Assembly: GCA_947085255.1 (NCBI GenBank)
Contig: CAMTVQ010000004.1
Coordinates: 62,001-126,000 of the forward strand
Direction of reading: 5' to 3'
Length of the DNA stretch: 64,000 nucleotides
From: CAMTVQ01 sp947085255
Lineage (GTDB): Bacteria; Bacteroidota; Bacteroidia; Sphingobacteriales; Sphingobacteriaceae
Shown: in pieces, positions 58,265-64,000 of the stretch
Position numbering within the stretch: position 1 is the stretch's first letter
How the letters are laid out: each line of letters begins with the position of its first letter
The notes under the pieces: generated by a model
Seen by the model: only the letters and a program-made list of their open reading frames with translations
The model's database searches: none
What the model was told of the DNA's origin: nothing
Position numbers and translations under genes: made by a program

Positions 58265-60958
58265 TTATTGTAGAACTACTTTTTGTATGTTCTGTTCGTT
58301 TCCAGTCATTACTTTTAGGTAATACACTCCCTTTGCAAAAGCTGCAACATTTACCGATTGATTAACAGCTCCTGTAAATTGTTCTGCATACACCAATTCA
58401 CCTAAGGCATTTAGTAATTGTACCGTGCTTTTTTGATTTGCATCTGCTGCATAAGTTAACGTAACAATATCATTTGCTGGATTAGGATAAACTTGAAGAG
58501 CTTGCAATGCACTATTTGCTGTTACGGCAGATGTACCTGTAAGTACTAAACTATATTCTTCTATCTGACCATAACGCACTTTTGCACATGGATCATTCGG
58601 TATATTACCCGAAGTACGAGAAGCAATGGCACGTAAACGGAGCGGTGTACCTGTAACAGCAGTTGCAGGAATAACAATACTACCTGCATGATTCGTACCC
58701 TTTACAGTATCTGTACCAAATACTAATTCGTCAGTTGCAAATGTTCCGTCGTTGTTATAGTCAATCCACACACGTGTGTATTGTTGTATACCCGTAACAG
58801 TTGAAAGAGCTATTGGATAGGTTTGACCAACAGAAAGATTTGTACGAATACATGTGAAATCTTGATACTGATCACCATTAGCTCCTTTTGAAGCATTATT
58901 AATATCATTAAGGCTGAAATTAATCACACCTGCAGAACCTTGAGGACTGCTCACTTCTGGAGTACATACAGCATCTTTTGCATTGCCTGCAAATATTTGT
59001 ACAACATCTTTTTTAAGAATAGTATCCGCACCATTATCATTTGCAGCAATTAGCGTTACCGTGTATTTACCTTCTTTTTCGTACTGATGTGACGGATTGC
59101 GTGTTGTTGATTTTTCGCCATCACCAAAATCCCATTCGAATGCAAAAGCACTTCCACTTTCATTAACAAATTTGATAGTAGAATTAGGTTGACATAGCAC
59201 TTTATCAATTGAAAAATCACTTACGGGTATTTCTGTATACTTTTTACCCAAACCTACTGCATACCACGCATTAATTGTAGAAGCAAGTTCTGGTGAATTA
59301 TTGCCAAATAACTCTAAAGCTGATTGAGCACCAAAAAATGCAGCATCAGAATAATTAGATGATTGTGTTAAATACACATCTAAGTTACGGTAAGCTATTT
59401 TTCCGGCCTTTGAAATACCTATAGCAGCTACATCATATGCATCGCCGTTATCATTGGTTCCTGTTCCTCCCATAGAAAGCAAGTAGTACCAAAAGTTTTG
59501 TACCCCACTGTTGGTATGTACGCCGCAATTATCATTACCTTCTCCAGGAATACATTCGCTTGAAGCATCTCTCCAATACTTTCCTTTGTACGTATCTGGA
59601 TTAAGAAATAAGTTAGGATTTGACATACTACGTAGTGCATTTGTATTATCACCAACGCGCCAATCAAACTGATCGGGTTTAGCAAAAAATTCAATAGAGT
59701 TACCAAATACATCACTAAACGATTCATTCAATCCACCGCTTTCGCGTTGATAAATTAAACGAGCAGTATTACCAGTAACACCATGTGCCATCTCATGTCC
59801 GCATACATCAACAGATGTTAATGCCTTTCCATTACAATCTCCATACACCATATACAAGCCATTCCAAGATGCGTTGCAGTATGATTTTGACTGTATATGC
59901 ACATAGCTCATCATTTTGCTACCTTGGTTGTTGTAGCTATTTCTATCGTGTTCATTCTTAAAATAGTCGTAAGTCTGTTCAGCACCCCAATGTGCATCAG
60001 TAGCAACTTCATCAAAATCGCTGTTTACATTATTCCAGTAGTTATCAGTATCTAAAAAATCTACCGCTGCACCTACTCCATTTTGATTTTTAGCATTTTT
60101 AGTCTCAATCATTACACCTGATTGTGCTATCTGTCCAGCCGTATCGGTATATATGTGGTTTGATTCATACAAACGATATTGTCCAGGAGCTAAGCTATCT
60201 GTACGTATTTGACGTTCGCCACTGTATTTTGTTTTTGCAATGCCTACTGCATCATCTGTATGTATAAGTGTATTGGCAGCTAATACTTCGCCAGTAGCAG
60301 CATCAACATAGGTTTCCCAACGACCATAAGGTTCAGCAGAAAAAATATCGAATTTATACGCGTACTTAAATATTCTCTGAGCACCGTCTCCTTTAGGAAG
60401 TATTACTAATTCTCCTTTAGGTGTAAAATCTAACGTTGCATCATTCATATCTTTACGCAACATCTCAATATATCCTGGAATCTCCATCATTAACTGTTTT
60501 ACGCCATGATGTTGTAATGCAGCTAATTTAGTAGCTCCTTCGGTAAGGATTAACATATTATCAGGCACAATACCTTGATTATAGTCTCCATTTACTGATA
60601 CTACTTTACCATTTTTTGTATGGGCAATATAGGTTGCATACTCTACCAGAATACCATTAAACGTTTGCTGGTAACGGTAATGTGTATAGCCTATCTGATC
60701 TTTATTTGTTTTGATAAGCACTAGCCCATCTGCATTACGCATTTTTAAATTGGTTTTCGCCCACGCTAAAAACTGGGTATGAGGTATCTGAGCGTCTGTC
60801 TTTAGCTTTATAAAAGCTGGCGCAGTAGTACGTTCATTAAACATCACTTCTTTAGCCGTTGGAATAATACTTTCGGCAAGTGCGTTTTTTAACACTGTTT
60901 GAGCTGAAGCTGTAAGCGAAACGGCTATCAGTGAACTTATTAGTAGTACTTTTTTCAT
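58265..60958 (-). CDS. Secreted M4 thermolysin-like metallopeptidase with PKD, GEVED and T9SS sorting domains
   Basis: 897 residues. Signal peptide (1-19), FTP/PepSY propeptide (about 45-230), catalytic M4 domain with HEMAHGVTGNTAR (His388, His392) and Glu412 in GGLNESFSD plus GVHTNSGVQNFWYYL, a PKD domain (about 590-665, FEWDFGDGEKSTTRNPSHQY), a GEVED domain (about 715-805, WIDYNNDGTF...GQIEEYSL) and a Por secretion tail (about 825-897, LQVYPNPANDIVTLTY). It is a zinc endopeptidase activated by removal of the propeptide and exported through T9SS, probably to digest extracellular protein. Confidence 0.93.
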   Translation of the reverse strand: MKKVLLISSLIAVSLTASAQTVLKNALAESIIPTAKEVMFNERTTAPAFIKLKTDAQIPHTQFLAWAKTNLKMRNADGLVLIKTNKDQIGYTHYRYQQTFNGILVEYATYIAHTKNGKVVSVNGDYNQGIVPDNMLILTEGATKLAALQHHGVKQLMMEIPGYIEMLRKDMNDATLDFTPKGELVILPKGDGAQRIFKYAYKFDIFSAEPYGRWETYVDAATGEVLAANTLIHTDDAVGIAKTKYSGERQIRTDSLAPGQYRLYESNHIYTDTAGQIAQSGVMIETKNAKNQNGVGAAVDFLDTDNYWNNVNSDFDEVATDAHWGAEQTYDYFKNEHDRNSYNNQGSKMMSYVHIQSKSYCNASWNGLYMVYGDCNGKALTSVDVCGHEMAHGVTGNTARLIYQRESGGLNESFSDVFGNSIEFFAKPDQFDWRVGDNTNALRSMSNPNLFLNPDTYKGKYWRDASSECIPGEGNDNCGVHTNSGVQNFWYYLLSMGGTGTNDNGDAYDVAAIGISKAGKIAYRNLDVYLTQSSNYSDAAFFGAQSALELFGNNSPELASTINAWYAVGLGKKYTEIPVSDFSIDKVLCQPNSTIKFVNESGSAFAFEWDFGDGEKSTTRNPSHQYEKEGKYTVTLIAANDNGADTILKKDVVQIFAGNAKDAVCTPEVSSPQGSAGVINFSLNDINNASKGANGDQYQDFTCIRTNLSVGQTYPIALSTVTGIQQYTRVWIDYNNDGTFATDELVFGTDTVKGTNHAGSIVIPATAVTGTPLRLRAIASRTSGNIPNDPCAKVRYGQIEEYSLVLTGTSAVTANSALQALQVYPNPANDIVTLTYAADANQKSTVQLLNALGELVYAEQFTGAVNQSVNVAAFAKGVYYLKVMTGNEQNIQKVVLQ

Positions 60959-61193
60959 GTATTACGATTTACTTTATGATATATAATTTACAAATATCCT
61001 TATTTTAAAACATTAAAGTCAATTAATTTATTAACTTTTACGTTACATTCAAAATTAAATTGCTCATTCTTTATTTCCAACAACTATTTCTTTGGCATAA
61101 CATGCCCTACAGCAACTTTATTACTAAGTTTAACTTAAACACCAAAAAAGATGTTTTTGTTGCAATAATTCATTTCCTTTGTTGGTGTATAGT

Positions 61194-62165
61194 ATGTTAT
61201 CATTAGACGTAATAAAAAAACCAATATCTGCAGAAATTGATGTGTTTGAACAGAAGTTCAAGGCATCTATGCAAAGTACAGTACCGCTGCTGGATAGAAT
61301 AACACACTATATCATCAAACGTAAGGGTAAACAAGTACGACCTATGTTTGTGTTCTTTTCGGCACAATTGTGTGGCGGAATTACCGATGCAACGTATCGA
61401 GGTGCCACGCTTGTAGAATTACTACATACAGCTACATTGGTACACGACGATGTTGTTGACGACTCCTTAGAGCGTCGAGGATTTTTCTCTATAAATGCAT
61501 TATGGAAAAATAAAATTGCTGTATTAGTAGGCGACTACTTATTAGCAAAAGGCCTATTACTTTCGGTAAACAATGAAGATTTTGCTTTACTAAAAATTGT
61601 TTCGAATGCAGTACAGCAGATGAGTGAAGGCGAGTTGCTGCAAATTGAAAAAGCTAGACGTTTAGATATCGATGAGACGGTTTACACCGAAGTTATCAGG
61701 CAAAAAACAGCTTCATTAATTGCTTCATGTTGTGCTTGTGGCGCAGCATCGGCTGGTGCAGATGCCGAAACAGTAAAAAAAATGCACTTAATAGGTGAAA
61801 AAATAGGACTTGCTTTTCAAATAAAAGATGACTTGATGGATTTTGGCGATGACGATATTGGCAAACCACGCGGTATAGATATTAAAGAAAAAAAGTTAAC
61901 ACTACCGCTTATTTATGCTTTGCAACAATGTAACAGGAGCACCAAAAAGCACATTATTAACTTAATAAAGAATCACAGCCAGGAAAAAGATAAAGTAGCC
62001 GAAGTGATTGCCTTTGTGCACCAAAGCGGCGGAATGCTTTATGCCAAGGAACGCATGAATACGTACAAAGATGAGGCGTTTGAACTACTGAGTGATTTTG
62101 CCGAAAGTCCTGCTCGTACTGGCTTAGAACAATTAATAAACTATACAACCGACAGAAAGAAATAA
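61194..62165 (+). CDS. ispB: Polyprenyl diphosphate synthase (octaprenyl/heptaprenyl type)
   Basis: 323 residues from ATG 61194 (MLSLDVIKKPISAEID; upstream in-frame TTG at 61179 is not needed). Trans-prenyltransferase with RMKGKQ-like RKGKQVRPMFV, first Asp-rich motif LVHDDVVDDSLERRG (about 83-97) and second FQIKDDLMDFGDDD (about 208-221). It lengthens FPP/GGPP with IPP for quinone side chains; menaquinone in most Bacteroidota. Chain length cannot be read off. Followed 21 bp later by terC. Confidence 0.92.
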   Translation: MLSLDVIKKPISAEIDVFEQKFKASMQSTVPLLDRITHYIIKRKGKQVRPMFVFFSAQLCGGITDATYRGATLVELLHTATLVHDDVVDDSLERRGFFSINALWKNKIAVLVGDYLLAKGLLLSVNNEDFALLKIVSNAVQQMSEGELLQIEKARRLDIDETVYTEVIRQKTASLIASCCACGAASAGADAETVKKMHLIGEKIGLAFQIKDDLMDFGDDDIGKPRGIDIKEKKLTLPLIYALQQCNRSTKKHIINLIKNHSQEKDKVAEVIAFVHQSGGMLYAKERMNTYKDEAFELLSDFAESPARTGLEQLINYTTDRKK

Positions 62166-62186
62166 ACAACACCTTAATTTACACCA

Positions 62187-63239
62187 ATGCTATCAAACGA
62201 ATTTTTATTTTTCGGCTGCTTTTTAGCCTTTATTTTTAGCATGCTTGCTATTGATTTAGGACTATTTGCCAAAAAGAACGAACCTGTAAAGTTGAAACAG
62301 GCTGCCATTATGAGCGCCATTTGGGTAACATTTGCCCTATTGTTTTTTGTACTCATCCGCAACTATGGCTACATGCTACACGGGGTTGATAGCATTGAAA
62401 AACTAACCACGCTTGTTAGCACCAACCGCCATGCGGTAAGCGTTAACCCGCAAGATTTTGCAGGAAGTCTGGATTTGTATAACAAAGCCCTATCATTGGA
62501 ATTTATTACTGGTTATGTTGTAGAATATGCCCTATCTGTAGATAATATCTTTGTAATTGTACTTATATTCTCTGCATTTGGTGTAGATCCTCGTCATTAT
62601 CATCGTGTGTTATTTTGGGGCATATTAGGTGCGGTGGTTATGCGCTTTACTTTCATTTTTTTAGGTGCGTCGCTTATTAGTCGTTTCGAGTGGATTTTAT
62701 ACATTTTTGGTGCCTTTTTAGTATATACTGGTATCTCTATGTTCTTCTCTGGTGATGATGATGAAAAAATTGACACTGAAAACCACAAAGTAGTGCGCTT
62801 TGCCGCTAAATATTTTGCCATACACACACAATTTGAAGGGAATAAATTTTTTATTAAACAGGCACAAAAAAGATTGGTTACGCCGCTGTTTGTAGTGCTT
62901 TTAGTGGTAGAATTTACTGATCTTGTTTTTGCTGTAGATAGTATTCCAGCTATTTTTGCCATCACCAAAGACCCTTACATCGTATTCTTTTCGAATATTT
63001 TTGCCATACTGGGGTTACGTTCTATGTTTTTCTTACTTATGAATGTAATTCACAAATTTCACTACCTAAAACCAGGATTGGCGATTATTCTCTCGTTTAT
63101 AGGTGTAAAAATGCTTACCGAAAAATGGCTGCACGAGTGGGGATTTACTACAGTGCATTCCCTATATGTGATTATTGCAATACTTTTTATAAGCGTAGTA
63201 CTATCCTTAGTGTTTCCTAAAAAACACACATCCAAATAA
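62187..63239 (+). CDS. TerC/Alx family integral membrane protein
   Basis: 350 residues with about nine transmembrane helices. TerC signature acidic residues in helices: SVDNIFVIVLIFSAFGV (about 113-129) and EFTDLVFAVDSIPAIFAIT (about 236-254). Related to E. coli Alx, which exports manganese, and to tellurite-resistance TerC; with this family size (Alx-like, longer than TerC core) Mn2+ export or metalation of secreted proteins is the best guess. No ter cluster nearby. It follows ispB by 21 bp and may be co-transcribed. Confidence 0.85.
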   Translation: MLSNEFLFFGCFLAFIFSMLAIDLGLFAKKNEPVKLKQAAIMSAIWVTFALLFFVLIRNYGYMLHGVDSIEKLTTLVSTNRHAVSVNPQDFAGSLDLYNKALSLEFITGYVVEYALSVDNIFVIVLIFSAFGVDPRHYHRVLFWGILGAVVMRFTFIFLGASLISRFEWILYIFGAFLVYTGISMFFSGDDDEKIDTENHKVVRFAAKYFAIHTQFEGNKFFIKQAQKRLVTPLFVVLLVVEFTDLVFAVDSIPAIFAITKDPYIVFFSNIFAILGLRSMFFLLMNVIHKFHYLKPGLAIILSFIGVKMLTEKWLHEWGFTTVHSLYVIIAILFISVVLSLVFPKKHTSK

Positions 63240-63359
63240 AAAGTAAATGTAAACAAAATAATACATAATAAAATATGGGCAAAAAGACGCCTTAACGCTT
63301 ATGATTTGTTTTTGTTCCTGTTTTTTAAAATTTTATTAAAAATACCTCTTTTTATTTTT

Positions 63360-63390
63360 AACTTGGTACCTGCTATTTTAAAACCAAGTT
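63360..63390. repeat. Inverted repeat just before the start of the last gene
   Basis: AACTTGGT (63360-63367) with ACCAAGTT (63383-63390), 15-nt loop, ending 3 nt before the ATG at 63394. Could be an operator or a 5'-UTR hairpin. Confidence 0.45.
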
Positions 63391-63393
63391 AGT

Positions 63394-64000
63394 ATGAACA
63401 AAAAACTTACCACTCTCATCTGCTTATTTATTATTGGATTATCGCTACAAAAAGCACTTGCTCAAGTACAAGGAGCCGATTGTCCAAATGCTGCCACTAT
63501 AACTGCACTTCCATTTGCAGACCCTGCGTTGGTAGCAGTACCTCCAGATTTAGCTCCACCAAACACATGCACCTCAGGTAATAATTTCAACAATACACAC
63601 GCCTGCAATAATACATTCACATCGGCAAACGACTTTTTCTATACCTATACACCCAGTACTGCAGCCGATGCATGTATCGATATTTCTGCCACAACAAGCA
63701 ATTCAGACAGAATTCCTGCCTCTATTTTTGTAATAGAGGGATGCCCTACCACACCTGGCAGCTATTGTGTTGCGCAAGCTATAGATCAAACGCCCAAACC
63801 TTTGCTACAATCTATTCAAATGGTAACCAACCTAAAAAAGGTGCAATTAAAAGTGGGTGTTAAATATTACATTGTTATTTCGGCATTAGATGCGGGAACA
63901 TTACCTAATCCTCCTTGCTTTGAATTTACCTTTTCTGTAACACGTGCAACAGCCTGCACTATCGCTCCTGGTGATGGATGCGCTAATGCAGATGTAGTAA
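63394..64000 (+). CDS. Secreted cysteine-rich protein, 5' part only (cut by window end)
   Basis: 202 codons from ATG 63394 run open to the window edge. Signal peptide MNKKLTTLICLFIIGLSLQK...LAQ (about 1-24), then a Cys-containing domain with DCPNAATITALPF and CTIAPGDGCANADVV, a repeat-like pattern seen at the start of large T9SS-sorted Bacteroidota surface proteins. Its C-terminus, where a sorting domain would be, lies outside the window. No further function can be assigned. Confidence 0.7.
   Translation, partial: MNKKLTTLICLFIIGLSLQKALAQVQGADCPNAATITALPFADPALVAVPPDLAPPNTCTSGNNFNNTHACNNTFTSANDFFYTYTPSTAADACIDISATTSNSDRIPASIFVIEGCPTTPGSYCVAQAIDQTPKPLLQSIQMVTNLKKVQLKVGVKYYIVISALDAGTLPNPPCFEFTFSVTRATACTIAPGDGCANADVV

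Overview
The window is a single block of chromosome from a low-GC member of the Bacteroidota, probably Chitinophagales/Sphingobacteriales-like. This is inferred from Por-type (T9SS) C-terminal sorting domains on several secreted proteins, a PorQ gene, TonB receptor architecture, many promoters fitting the Bacteroidota -7 box TAnnTTTG, and family choices such as one-chain glycyl-tRNA synthetase, DUF3822 next to rsmD and coaD, DUF6702 next to an M1 peptidase, and a fused OlsF. Coding density is high and no stretch above 300 bases lacks a gene. I see no tRNA, rRNA, CRISPR array, prophage or complete insertion sequence.

Layout. 1-5 kb: tail of an unknown gene, rpsU, acyl-CoA dehydrogenase, apt, a helix-hairpin-helix protein and a fused ornithine/glycine-lipid acyltransferase. 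5-10 kb: a TonB-dependent receptor with a T9SS-exported partner and an Mpo1-like membrane protein. 10-15 kb: pheT, a coiled-coil protein, zapA, a 6S-like RNA and rny, all leftward. 15-26 kb: arsC plus aquaporin (arsenic detoxification pair), radC, rpsT, glyS, a hydrolase that has lost its catalytic residues, ltaE, a RecD-like helicase and the DUF3822-rsmD-coaD operon. 26-38 kb: the phenylacetate (paa) catabolic region, paaABCD-paaG-paaH then phhA-paaI-paaJ, with paaY, a divergent paaE, two small outer-membrane proteins and one T9SS protein. paaK, paaZ and paaF are not in the window. 38-40 kb: pyrR-pyrB and a decayed secreted-protein gene. 40-47 kb: an envelope operon of an S74-chaperone protein and two PD40-OmpA proteins. 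47-55 kb: porQ, a lipoprotein, an outer-membrane protein, cmk and rpsA in one leftward run, then arfB and lon. 55-64 kb: DUF6702, M1 and M4 secreted metallopeptidases, a polyprenyl synthase, a TerC protein and the start of a secreted protein.

The most notable observation lies between paaH and phhA (30707-30840, minus strand). A 26-codon reading frame has five consecutive tyrosine codons (7 Tyr in all). It is followed by a terminator hairpin with a U-tract, and both a pause hairpin and an antiterminator pairing can be drawn. This has all the parts of a tyrosine-sensing ribosome-mediated attenuator placed in front of phenylalanine 4-hydroxylase, the enzyme that makes tyrosine, with paaI and paaJ downstream. 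I know of no described Tyr-codon attenuator on phhA.

Other points of interest: a 6S-like RNA between zapA and rny; promoters whose -7 box sits only 4-7 nt from the start codon; an uncharacterised repeat unit shared by two OmpA proteins; an in-frame CTA microsatellite coding for a lipoprotein signal peptide; a truncated gene whose ATG appears to have become ATA; and interspersed repeats inside the paa region.
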